From Ruminococcaceae bacterium UBA7135 (GTDB taxonomy: Bacteria; Bacillota; Clostridia; Oscillospirales; Ruminococcaceae), in contig DKXD01000046.1 in assembly GCA_002492075.1 (NCBI GenBank), positions 1,337 to 18,052 of the forward strand: 16,716 nucleotides of DNA, written 5' to 3'. The position numbers and the translations under genes were made by a program. Position 1 is the first letter of the stretch; the number at the start of each line of letters is the position of its first letter. The notes beneath the pieces were generated by a model. It worked only from the letters and a program-made list of their open reading frames with translations. It was not told the DNA's origin and made no database searches. Positions 1-7,600 of the stretch are shown here, one piece after another.

Positions 1-49
1 AAGCGCCGCACCTTAATTCTCCATTCTCAATTATACATTATCAATTATT
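1..49. repeat. AT-rich degenerate tandem repeat at window edge
   Basis: Immediately after the last serpin stop, the minus strand reads a run of related short units (AATTGATAATG, TATAATTGAGAATG, GAGAATTAAGG) followed by GC-rich GGTGCGGCGC. The imperfect reiteration of the words GATAAT, TATAAT, GAGAAT and GAATTAAGG is seen directly. That it is a dispersed extragenic repeat is an inference from its simple-sequence look. It continues to or past the window edge, so its full extent is unknown. I see no terminator hairpin in it. Confidence 0.35.
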
Positions 50-1333
50 TTACAGCTCGGTAACTTTGCCCATAAATACTATCTGATCGGCAGTCTCATC
101 ATAGATAAGGAACGCGAACGGTCGGTTCAGGAATACCTCTTTTTTCTCGCGTTCTTCGGGTTCGACCACAGCGGTTTTATCCTCCATTATCGCCGCCGTC
201 GCCGCCGCGGCTTTCGTGCCGTTTTCGTCCAGCTCCAGCTTGGTTTTCTGTATCACTTCCGAAACGTAAAAATGCTCGTCCGCGCTGCCCTGCATGGGCG
301 TGAAGTCAGCCTTGACTTCATCAAAAATTTCCGAAAGCCCTGCCGCTTTAAGAGCGTCGGTCAGCGGAAAGCTGCTCTCGAAATTCAGCTTGGGCATTTT
401 CGCCGACACGTCGTATTTATAAGAACGGCTTTCCAGCAGCGAGCTTATATCGAGACTTTCCAGCGTAAAATCTCCCTCTTTTTTCGGAAGGATACCGATA
501 AACTTCATACCGTTTTTGTATCCGCACCCAAACGCCGCAGCGTTTTCGTTTTCAAAGTAACAGTCGCCTCCGTTCATCATCAGCTCGATATTAACGGTGG
601 ATCCGTCCAAATTCGTAAACCTTTCCTTTTCTCCGGGGACGATCCATTCGTTGTTCCACGCGCTTTCAAAATAGACCGTGTTCACCAGAACGGCAGCGGT
701 ATCCGCCGAAACATTATCCGGCGTAAGCAACTTGGGTATCATCTCATGTGTCTTGTCGTTTACCCAACCGTTTATCGTTTCGACCGCTTCTTCGGGCTTG
801 GAAAAGTCAAGGTTGTCAAGCTCCGCGCCGAAGTTTTCCGAGACCTTGTTTATATAATCCTTGTTGAACGGTTTGTTTGTGTTTGCCCAAAAAGAATTCG
901 CCAGCTCGAAAACGTTCTTGTACTTTTCATAGCCGTTTTGCTCATAGTTGAAGTCCTTGGCGTGAGCGAGATAGTCCGCGGCGAACGCGGCGAAATCTCC
1001 GTTCCCAAGGTAGCTGTCAAGAGCGATTTTGGAGCTGCCCGCCGCTCCCGCTTCAAGCATACCCAGACACATATTCAGCGACAGCGGGCTGAACATCGCC
1101 TGCTTGTTGTCCTCATACATGGTATCGAAAACGCGCACGGAATTCAGAACATTGTCGCCCGTTATCTCGATAGGCACAAAGGTCTTGCGCTCTACCGTGC
1201 CCCCGTTTTGCGTTGGCTGCGAGGTTTGTGAGGTGTGAGAAGTTTGAGAGCCCTGCGGACCCGCGTTTTGTGAGCACGCCGTCATTCCCAGAATTGATAC
1301 AATTGCTAAAATGCTTGCTAAGATTTTTTTCAT
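50..1333 (-). CDS. Surface lipoprotein serpin (serpin 1, Lys bait)
   Basis: This is a serpin-family protein of 427 residues, expected to trap serine or cysteine proteases by the suicide-substrate mechanism. Residues 1-20 form a lipoprotein signal peptide with a lipobox ending MTAC at Cys20, followed by a Ser/Thr/Gln-rich linker, so the serpin should be lipid-anchored on the outer face of the membrane. The hinge GTKAAAATAA (residues 372-381) has the small-residue P12-P9 run needed for loop insertion, and the C-terminal serpin signature appears as FLNRPFAFLIYD. Counting from the hinge puts Lys386 at P1 and Thr387 at P1', which suggests a trypsin-like target. The primed side is about eight residues longer than in alpha-1-antitrypsin, so P1 could shift. 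The start is supported by AAGGAG seven bases upstream. It follows serpin 2 after a 101-bp gap without a clear terminator. The closest described relatives I can recall are the paired siropins of [Eubacterium] siraeum. Confidence 0.93.
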   Translation of the reverse strand: MKKILASILAIVSILGMTACSQNAGPQGSQTSHTSQTSQPTQNGGTVERKTFVPIEITGDNVLNSVRVFDTMYEDNKQAMFSPLSLNMCLGMLEAGAAGSSKIALDSYLGNGDFAAFAADYLAHAKDFNYEQNGYEKYKNVFELANSFWANTNKPFNKDYINKVSENFGAELDNLDFSKPEEAVETINGWVNDKTHEMIPKLLTPDNVSADTAAVLVNTVYFESAWNNEWIVPGEKERFTNLDGSTVNIELMMNGGDCYFENENAAAFGCGYKNGMKFIGILPKKEGDFTLESLDISSLLESRSYKYDVSAKMPKLNFESSFPLTDALKAAGLSEIFDEVKADFTPMQGSADEHFYVSEVIQKTKLELDENGTKAAAATAAIMEDKTAVVEPEEREKKEVFLNRPFAFLIYDETADQIVFMGKVTEL

Positions 1334-1434
1334 AATGATTCTCCTTTTTGGTATTATTTTATTTTGTACTCTTTTCCCGCTTCATTTTTCCGATTTTTTC
1401 GTATATGGGAAAACACTGTTTTTGCCGCGTTTCT

Positions 1435-2682
1435 TCAGACATCGGTCACCTTGCCCATAAACACTATTCTGTCCGCCGCGCTGTCATAGATCAAAAACGC
1501 GAACGGGCGATCCAGATAAACGTACTTTTTCTCGCGCTCCTCGGGCTGTTGGGGCGCCGCACAATTCGTTATTGTCGCCGCCGTTGCCGCCGCGGCTTTC
1601 GTGCCGTTTTCATCAAGCTCCAGTTTGGTTTTCTGTATCACTTCCGAAACATAAAACTTTTCGTCGGCGCTGCCCTGCATGGGAGTGAAGTCCGCCTTGA
1701 CCTCGTCGAAAATATCCGAAAGTCCCGCCGCCTTAAGAGCGTCGGTAAGCGGAAAGCTGCTCTCGAAATTAAGCCTCGGCATACGCGCGAAAACATCATA
1801 ATCGTGCGTTTCGGTCTTGAGCAGAGAGGGGATATCCAAGCTTTCAAGCGTGAACTCGCCTGTCTTTTTCGGGAGTATCCCGATAAACTTCATACCGTTT
1901 TTGTAGCCTTTTGAGAACGCGGTGGCGCTGTCATTTTCAAAGTAGCTGCCGCCGCCGCTGTGCATAAGTTCGACTTCCTTTTTCGTGCCGTCCGCAAGCG
2001 TGAACTCCTGCTTTTCATCGTAAACCGACCAATCACTTGTCCACGCACTTTCAAAATAGACCGTGTTCACGAGGACGGCGGCGGTATCAACTGATACGTT
2101 TTCAGGAGAAAGCAGCCTCGGTATCATTTTGTGCGTTTTTTCGTTTACCCAGTCGTTGATAGTCCCGACCGCCTTTTCTGGCTTGGAGAAATCGAGGTTA
2201 TCGATTTCCGCGCCGAAGCTGTCCGAAACTTTGTCGATATAGTCCTTGTTGAACTTCAAGTTCTTGCTTGCCCAAAATGAGTTCGCCAACTCGAAAACGT
2301 TCTTGTACTTCGACGAACCCTCCGACTTGAAGTTGAAATCCTTTGCGTGTTCCAGATACTCGGCGGCGCTTTTCGCGTAGTCGCCGTCGCCGAGGTAGTT
2401 ATCCAGAGCGGTTTTGGTGCTGCCCGCCGCGCCAGCTTCGAGCATACCAAGGCACATATTCAGAGACAGCGGACTGAACATCGCCTGCGTTTTATCCTCG
2501 CACATCGTGTCGAAAACGCGAACGGAATTCAGCACGTTGTCGCTTGTCATTTCAATGGGCGAGAATGTCTTGCGCTCTAGTACTATCACGCTTTCCTCGT
2601 GCTCGGTGGCGGCGTTCTGCGAGCACGCCGTCATTCCCAGAATTGATGCGATTGCCAAAATGCTTGCTAAGATTTTTTTCAT
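1435..2682 (-). CDS. Surface lipoprotein serpin (serpin 2, Cys bait)
   Basis: This 415-residue serpin is a tandem paralogue of serpin 1, similar over the whole length with a nearly identical first 24 residues. I chose the ATG at 2682 over an in-frame ATG 54 bases upstream because AGGAGG lies six bases before it and the protein then begins MKKILASILA, a lipoprotein signal peptide with lipobox MTAC. The hinge GTKAAAATAA (residues 360-369) and the exit PEEREKK match serpin 1, but the loop between them reads TITNCAAPQQ. This places Cys374 at P1 and Ala375 at P1'. A Cys or small-residue bait suggests an elastase-like or cysteine protease target rather than a trypsin-like one, but that is an inference. 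The gene lies 50 bp behind the DtxR-family regulator with no hairpin between, so the two are probably co-transcribed. Confidence 0.93.
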   Translation of the reverse strand: MKKILASILAIASILGMTACSQNAATEHEESVIVLERKTFSPIEMTSDNVLNSVRVFDTMCEDKTQAMFSPLSLNMCLGMLEAGAAGSTKTALDNYLGDGDYAKSAAEYLEHAKDFNFKSEGSSKYKNVFELANSFWASKNLKFNKDYIDKVSDSFGAEIDNLDFSKPEKAVGTINDWVNEKTHKMIPRLLSPENVSVDTAAVLVNTVYFESAWTSDWSVYDEKQEFTLADGTKKEVELMHSGGGSYFENDSATAFSKGYKNGMKFIGILPKKTGEFTLESLDIPSLLKTETHDYDVFARMPRLNFESSFPLTDALKAAGLSDIFDEVKADFTPMQGSADEKFYVSEVIQKTKLELDENGTKAAAATAATITNCAAPQQPEEREKKYVYLDRPFAFLIYDSAADRIVFMGKVTDV

Positions 2683-2732
2683 AATGTTCCTCCTAAAACG
2701 TTTGGGGCGCTCCTCACCTATAACGAGAACGA

Positions 2733-3113
2733 TCACTTTTTACCATGCTTTTTGATGTACCTTTTTATAGCGGCAAAGCTTTCCGCGCTAAGGTCGTGTT
2801 CTATTCTGCACGCATCGGCGGCGGCTATTTCCTCGGGCACGCCCAAGCCCGTCAGCCACTCGGTAAACAGCACGTGGCGCTCGTAAACGCGTTCTGCCGT
2901 CTCCCGCCCGCTTTCCGTAAGAGTGATGTAGCCGTTTTTATCAACGTTTATACAGCCCTCCTCGCGGAGATTTTTCATCGCTATGCTCACCGATGGCTTG
3001 GAGAATTCCATTTCCGCGGCAATATCGACCGAACGGACTTCACCGTTTCTGTTAAGAAGTATCAAGATAGTTTCGAGGTAGTTTTCCTTTGATTCAAATA
3101 TTCTGTCCTTCAT
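2733..3113 (-). CDS. DtxR/MntR-family metal-dependent transcriptional regulator (short form)
   Basis: The 126-residue protein has an N-terminal winged helix-turn-helix (about residues 8-70; VDIAAEMEFSKPSVSIAMKN is the recognition unit) and a short dimerisation/metal-binding domain. It lacks the SH3-like third domain of DtxR and IdeR. Candidate ligands are Glu14, His80, Cys102, Glu105 and His106. The CxxEH arrangement (Cys102-Arg-Ile-Glu105-His106) matches the DtxR/IdeR primary site, whereas MntR has Glu at the Cys position. Asn11 replaces MntR Asp8. This points to a ferrous-iron rather than a manganese sensor, as an inference. It is expected to bind DNA when metal-loaded and repress iron-uptake or virulence-type genes. 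No feoAB or mntH is adjacent; instead two serpin genes follow, separated by 50 bp. Two perfect sigma-A promoters lie upstream. The Shine-Dalgarno is modest (AGGG six bases before the ATG). Confidence 0.9.
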   Translation of the reverse strand: MKDRIFESKENYLETILILLNRNGEVRSVDIAAEMEFSKPSVSIAMKNLREEGCINVDKNGYITLTESGRETAERVYERHVLFTEWLTGLGVPEEIAAADACRIEHDLSAESFAAIKRYIKKHGKK

Positions 3114-3158
3114 AGTTTCCCTGCTTTCCTTAATTGGAGCATTATTTTCGTTTATTTT

Positions 3159-3187
3159 ATTATACTATGTTTTGCCGCGAATGTCAA
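3159..3187 (-). promoter_or_regulatory. Consensus sigma-A promoter P1 for the DtxR-serpin operon
   Basis: On the minus strand the -35 TTGACA (3182-3187) and the -10 TATAAT (3159-3164) both match consensus exactly, with a 17-bp spacer. The -10 box lies 45 bp before the regulator's start codon. A match this good should be strong unless repressed, and the regulator itself is the obvious candidate repressor. Confidence 0.85.
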
Positions 3188-3264
3188 GCGAGATACTTTG
3201 GGAGTGTTCTTGAATGGGTTTTAAATGCCATGCATAAATTCTTCCGGAAAATTTACTTGTTTAT

Positions 3265-3293
3265 ATTATAAAACATTACGCTGCGCTTGTCAA
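3265..3293 (-). promoter_or_regulatory. Second consensus sigma-A promoter P2 upstream of P1
   Basis: On the minus strand a second exact TTGACA (3288-3293) is followed after 17 bp by an exact TATAAT (3265-3270). It lies 106 bp upstream of P1 and points the same way. The 8-bp palindrome TTCCGGAA (3242-3249) sits just downstream of the expected start point and could be an operator. The resulting transcript would carry a leader of about 145 bases before the regulator gene. I see no convincing leader gene in it. Confidence 0.78.
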
Positions 3294-3381
3294 TAAATCT
3301 GACGATATTGTAACCATTTGTAAGGGTTTTGTTACTTTTGGAATTGTTTTATGCGAATGTCTTGCGGAAATATGTGTTCTT

Positions 3382-3411
3382 GTTCTCTCCTCCTCTTCGC
3401 GGTGGGAGAAC
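3382..3411 (-). repeat. Dispersed intergenic palindrome, copy A
   Basis: Perfect outer arms GTTCTC (3382-3387) and GAGAAC (3406-3411) enclose a GC-rich centre. Read on the minus strand it begins GTTCTCCCACCGCG, and the arm is followed by AACAAG, as in copy B. It shares the TTCTCCC...GGAGAA layout with four other intergenic sites in the window. Confidence 0.5.
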
Positions 3412-3526
3412 GCTATTTTTGCGACCCGAAAGATTTTCCGCACCGACAGCGCGGAACTTGCCGACCGCTCAACACCCGCGCCAACGATGTGAGAGCTTGC
3501 CGACCGCCCCCGCCCAAACAACACGA

Positions 3527-3549
3527 TTCCCCCGCAGCTTGCGGGGGAA
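3527..3549 (-). terminator. Perfect 10-bp GC hairpin downstream of the hydrolase gene
   Basis: TTCCCCCGCA (3527-3536) and TGCGGGGGAA (3540-3549) are exact inverse complements around a 3-base loop. The hairpin lies 45 bases after the hydrolase stop codon. On the minus strand it is followed by TCGTGTTGTTT, a poor U-run, so efficient intrinsic termination is uncertain. It may equally be part of an extragenic repeat or an mRNA 3'-end stabiliser. Confidence 0.45.
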
Positions 3550-3594
3550 CAAAGTCAACTATTCCTTTGTCAAGGGGCTTGTTTTTCTCCGCCG

Positions 3595-4521
3595 TCACCG
3601 TTCAAGACTTAGCATACGCGCTATAACGCTGCCCTCGTAAACTATCGGGTACTCGCGCAGAGAGAATATAACGCCGTCAACGGGGGCTGTGATCTCCTGC
3701 TCGACCGTGCCCGTTATGGGCGTTACTATTTCGCCGAGTATCGAACCCTTCGCTATCCAATTGTTATGCTCAACACAGGGTATGAAAATACCGCTGCCAT
3801 TCGCGTGAATAACATGCACTGCGCCGTCCGCGGAGAGCATGGGGTGAGAAATTCCGTGCTGCTCCTCCGCCCAAACGCCGAGCTTGTTCATAAGATTGAA
3901 TATCCCCCGCAGAAGCTGTTCGCAGTACTCGAGGTCTATACGTTGACCCACTCCCATTTCCACAACAAGCGTCGGCGTACCCTCGGCGATCAAGGTTTCG
4001 GCAAGCGAACCGTCGCCCACCGCGCCGCTTTCGTGCACCCATATCATATCGGTATTCAGCATTTTCGCGTAACGAACAAGGCTTTCATCGTTGGAACGTA
4101 TCCGCACCTGCGGTATCTCGCGGATAAAAATGTTGCTGGAGTGTATATCGACGCAGATATCCGCGCCGCGAATATCCTCGGCAAGAGTTTTCGCGATGTT
4201 TTCCGCAAACGCGCCCGAATCCGACCCCGGGAACACCTTATTCATATCCATACCCGTGATCGGTACGGCGCGAGACGCGGATTCCATTCCCAGAGGATTT
4301 ACGACCGGGTAAATATCCACCGTGCCGCTGAGGTTCTTCATATTCGCGGTAATATGATTTATCAGACGATAGCAGACATACTGACCGTCAAGCTCGTCGC
4401 CGTGTATTCCCGTAACGATAGCGATACGCTTGCTTTCGGGATCCGAGCCGCACAGCGTATTCTTCTTTATCGTCAGCTCCTCATCGACGTTCAAAGCGCA
4501 GGTTATCAGATTTTGCAGCAT
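3595..4521 (-). CDS. AstE/aspartoacylase-family zinc hydrolase (M14-like deacylase)
   Basis: The protein belongs to the succinylglutamate desuccinylase/aspartoacylase superfamily of zinc carboxypeptidase-like enzymes, which hydrolyse N-acyl amide bonds. The visible metal ligands are His and Glu in GIHGDE and the His of CVDIHSSN. The segments NPLGMESASR and DMNKVFPG match the family's substrate-binding region, and the Glu in LVVEMG is the expected general base. The last 80 or so residues form a small beta-rich domain (GTVEQEITAPVDGVIFSL) typical of the family. I chose the ATG at 4521 (308 residues) because GGGTGA lies five bases before it; a GTG nine bases further upstream overlaps that ribosome site. 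The substrate cannot be told from sequence. Its gene follows the ABC permease gene after a gap that contains repeat copy B, so co-expression is unproven. Confidence 0.85.
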   Translation of the reverse strand: MLQNLITCALNVDEELTIKKNTLCGSDPESKRIAIVTGIHGDELDGQYVCYRLINHITANMKNLSGTVDIYPVVNPLGMESASRAVPITGMDMNKVFPGSDSGAFAENIAKTLAEDIRGADICVDIHSSNIFIREIPQVRIRSNDESLVRYAKMLNTDMIWVHESGAVGDGSLAETLIAEGTPTLVVEMGVGQRIDLEYCEQLLRGIFNLMNKLGVWAEEQHGISHPMLSADGAVHVIHANGSGIFIPCVEHNNWIAKGSILGEIVTPITGTVEQEITAPVDGVIFSLREYPIVYEGSVIARMLSLER

Positions 4522-4577
4522 TTCATTCACCCCGTTTTATACAAATTTCTCATTAAAAGCGGACACGTTATCTTGTT

Positions 4578-4600
4578 TTCTCCGCCTGCGGCGGGGAGAA
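4578..4600 (-). repeat. Dispersed intergenic palindrome, copy B
   Basis: TTCTCCGCC (4578-4586), a 3-base loop and GGCGGGGAGAA (4590-4600) pair with a two-base bulge. On the minus strand it reads TTCTCCCCGCCGCAGGCGGA and ends AAAACAAG, close to copy A. It sits in the 122-bp gap between the ABC permease stop and the hydrolase start. No U-run follows on the minus strand, so I do not call it a terminator. Confidence 0.5.
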
Positions 4601-4643
4601 TATGTTTACTCGGCGGCTCTCGGAATTCGCAGTCAGCCATGGG

Positions 4644-7600
4644 TCACTCGACAGATTTCAGCGACTCTACCATGCTCACCTTTTTCAGAACCTTTGACAT
4701 TATCAGATTGACAACGAGAGAAAACGCCGCCGTGACAAGAAAAGCCCACAGATAACTCAGCCCGTGGATCGTTCGCCCGAACATCATCTCGTCCAACTCG
4801 GCGGTGGTTATGACAAACATACACAGCGCGTAGCCCACCCCCAGCCCCGCAAGGGAGCCGATAAGAGACAGAACGATACTCTCGCGGAAAACGTAGCTTG
4901 ATACCTCAATATCGTAGAATCCGAGAACTTTCAGCGTGGCTATCTCGCGTATGCGCTCGGTGATATTGACGTTCGTAAGATTATACAGCACCACAAACGC
5001 CAGCGCCGCGGCGGACGCGATAAGCACCAGCACCACCAAATCCATTATTTTCAAGGTATCGTAAATGCTCGCAAGAGAGGACGCGTTCATTATTACCGCC
5101 AGAACGTTCTTGTTTTCGAGCATATGCGCGGTGAACTCCGCCTGAACGTCTTTATCACGGGAAATATCGTTAAAGAAGTATACCATATTATACTTCGGCG
5201 TTTGCCCGAATGTTTCCTTGTAAAGACTTTCGGAAAGATACATATAATGCCCCGCGTATTGCTCTGTTATACCGCTTATCGTTACCTTTTTATTAATGCC
5301 CCCGCTCACTTTAACGGTTATCTCGTCACCCGTTTTCGCCCCGAGCAGCTTCGCCGCTTTTTCGGTGATCACCGCGCCGTCGCTCATCGAAAGCTGCCTG
5401 CGCGATACTCTTTCGCGCATATCGACAAACGTCCCGAACATCTCGCTGTTTTCCGCCGCCGTAATGTAACACGACACCGTATTTCCGGAATATTCAAGAT
5501 CATATTGTTTGATAAGAGCACGGGTGTAATCGGTGTCGGCGTTGTAGTCGGTAAGCGACTTGTAAACGCTTTCCAGTTCCGAGAGCTTGATGTCCTCGTT
5601 GAAAGCCGCGTAACCGCTGTATCTGTAGATATCGTTGTACTGTAAGTCTACGATGTCGTTTATGGAGTTCTTCAGTCCGAAGCCCGTGAGCGACAGCGCC
5701 GTGCAGCCCGCTATGCCCACGATCGTCATTATCATGCGGCGCTTGTATCGGATAAGATTGCGCGCGCTTACCTTCGCGAAAAAGTTCATTCTGCTCCAGA
5801 TAAACGGTATCTTCTCTAAGAAGATACGCTTGCCCGCCTTGGGAGCTTTTGGTCTCATAAGAGACGCGGGAGTTTCTTTAAGAGCCTTTCCGCACGAAAA
5901 GTAAACGGTTGCCGCGATCGCCAGCGTCATCGAGCCGATAGACAGGATAAGATTTCCCGCCGTAAACATAAAATGGATATCGACTATTCTGTACATCATC
6001 GAATACGCGTAGACGATAACCCCCGGGAACAAGAAGCAGCCGCCTATCGCGCCAAGTATGCCGCCTATAAGCGCCGCCGTCACCGCATAGGTCATATAGT
6101 GGCGCATTATCGCGCCGCGCGAATAGCCCAGCGCTTTAAGCGTTCCTATCTGCGTGCGCTGCTCCTCCACCATACGCGACATCGTGGTTAGGCACACAAG
6201 CCCCGCCACCAACAGGAAAAACACCGGGAATATAGTTGATATGCGGTCGATACGCTCCGCGTTGGAATCGTACTCGGAATAGCCCGAATTATCATCGCGC
6301 GTAAATATATACCATTGTGCGTTGCCCGCGCTCGATATTTTCTCGCGAGCATCGGCAAGCTCCTTTTCCGCGTCCGATATTTTGATCTCGAACTCGTGCT
6401 TGCCATCTTCGTAATCTATAAGCCCCTGCTCATACTGCTTCTTGGCGTCCTCAAGAGCTGTTTTTCCTTCCTCATACTGCTTGACGCCCTCATCGTATTT
6501 GGCTTTATTTATCGAAAACTCGGTGTAACCCTTATTGTACTCGCTTTCGCCCTCCACATACTTCTCATAGCCCTCGTTATACTGAGCCATACCGTCCAGA
6601 TACTTCTCCAGACCGTCCTCGTAGTCGCGCTTGCCGTCCTTCAGCTTCTTCTCGTTTTTCTCAAGCTCCGCAAGACCCTTTTCGTACTCTTCTCTGCCGT
6701 CCTTAAGCTGCTGTTCGGCGGCGGCTATCTGAACCTCGCCGTCCGCTATCGTTTTCTCATTATCGGCTATCTGCTTTTCGGCGGCGGCTACCATTGCCTC
6801 CGACTGCTCGACCTGCTTTTTCGCCTCGTTCACCGAATCCTCGGCGGCGTTCAGCGCGGACTGCGCCGCTGTAAGCGCCGTGCGGTACATTATAACGACA
6901 GGGCTGTCCTCACCGTATCTGTCAATGGCGTTTTGAAGCTCGCCCTGCGCTTTTTCCACCTGCTCCTTTGCGGTATCGTAAGCTTCCAACGCTCTTTTGT
7001 AATCCTCGAGATTGGATTCGTTGTAGCCTTTCCACAGCTCAACGGCGGTCTTTGCCGTTTCGATAAGCGTACGCGCCTGCCGAACCTCTTCTTTTTTGGA
7101 ATTCAGCTCCTGCTCGCCCGAGGTAAGCTCCTTGTCCGCCTTTTCGAGCTGCTTTTTTCCGTCCTCAAGCTGCTCCTCGCCGTCATCAAGCTCCTTTTTC
7201 GCTTCATCAAGCTGTTTCTTCGCGTCCTCGAGCGGCGCTTTGCTTTTTTCCAGCTCCGCCTTTGCCGCGTCAAGCTGTGCGCGCGCCTCGGAAAGCTGCT
7301 TCTCCGCGTCCTCTATCTGCGGCTTGCCGTCGTCTATTTGCTGCTTTCCGTCCTCAAGCTCCTTTTCGCCGTCCTCTATCTGCTGCTTGGCGTCCTCTAG
7401 TTTTTTCAGAGCGTCGTCAAGCTCTTTCTGCCCGTCCGTTTTCGCTTTTTCCAGTTCCGCTTCGCCTTCGGCTATCTGTTGCTGAGCGTCTCCCAGAACC
7501 TCGTTATATCGTATTTCACTGCGTTCTTCGCCGAGCGCTTCAAGCTTCTCGGACAGCTTGTCGCGAAGCTTTGCGTACTCGTCCGAGTAGCTTTTTGCGC

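Larger units (their letters stand above)
3294..3594. other. Gene-free spacer with palindromes and short direct repeats
   Basis: No gene with a credible ribosome binding site is visible here on either strand. The spacer holds one copy of the dispersed palindrome (3382-3411), a perfect 12-bp direct repeat CTTGCCGACCGC (3457-3468 and 3496-3507, 39 bp apart), and a strong GC hairpin (3527-3549). The composition is more GC-rich and repetitive than the AT-rich promoter region beside it. I infer a composite dispersed intergenic repeat rather than coding sequence. It separates the hydrolase gene from the DtxR-serpin operon. Confidence 0.5.

Noticed and set aside
272..1231. A 319-codon plus-strand frame opposite serpin 1
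   Set aside because: It is antisense to a clear serpin with signal peptide, hinge and signature. The translation is Arg/Val-rich with no recognisable domain.
3124..3140. Possible MntR-like half site TTAAGGAAA in the dtxR leader
   Set aside because: Only one half matches. The other half of the expected palindrome is not present, so it is not called as an operator.
3187..3232. A 15-codon leader frame (MAFKTHSRTLPKYLA) on the P2 transcript
   Set aside because: No ribosome binding site is at a workable distance, and there is no attenuator-like structure after it.
3276..3640. Overlapping small open frames on both strands of the spacer (82-103 codons)
   Set aside because: None has a good ribosome site. 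The translations are Arg/Ser/Pro-rich, and the stretch contains palindromes and direct repeats. One overlaps promoter P2.
4531..4643. Copy B of the palindrome as the terminator of the ABC permease gene
   Set aside because: On the minus strand the stem is followed by AAAACAAG rather than a U-run, and the arms have a bulge.
6315..7485. Long plus-strand open frames (up to 361 codons) opposite the ABC permease gene
   Set aside because: They lie opposite the heptad-rich coiled coil. Periodic codon use there removes stops from the other strand. They give Leu/Arg- or Ser-rich translations with no domain and no ribosome site.
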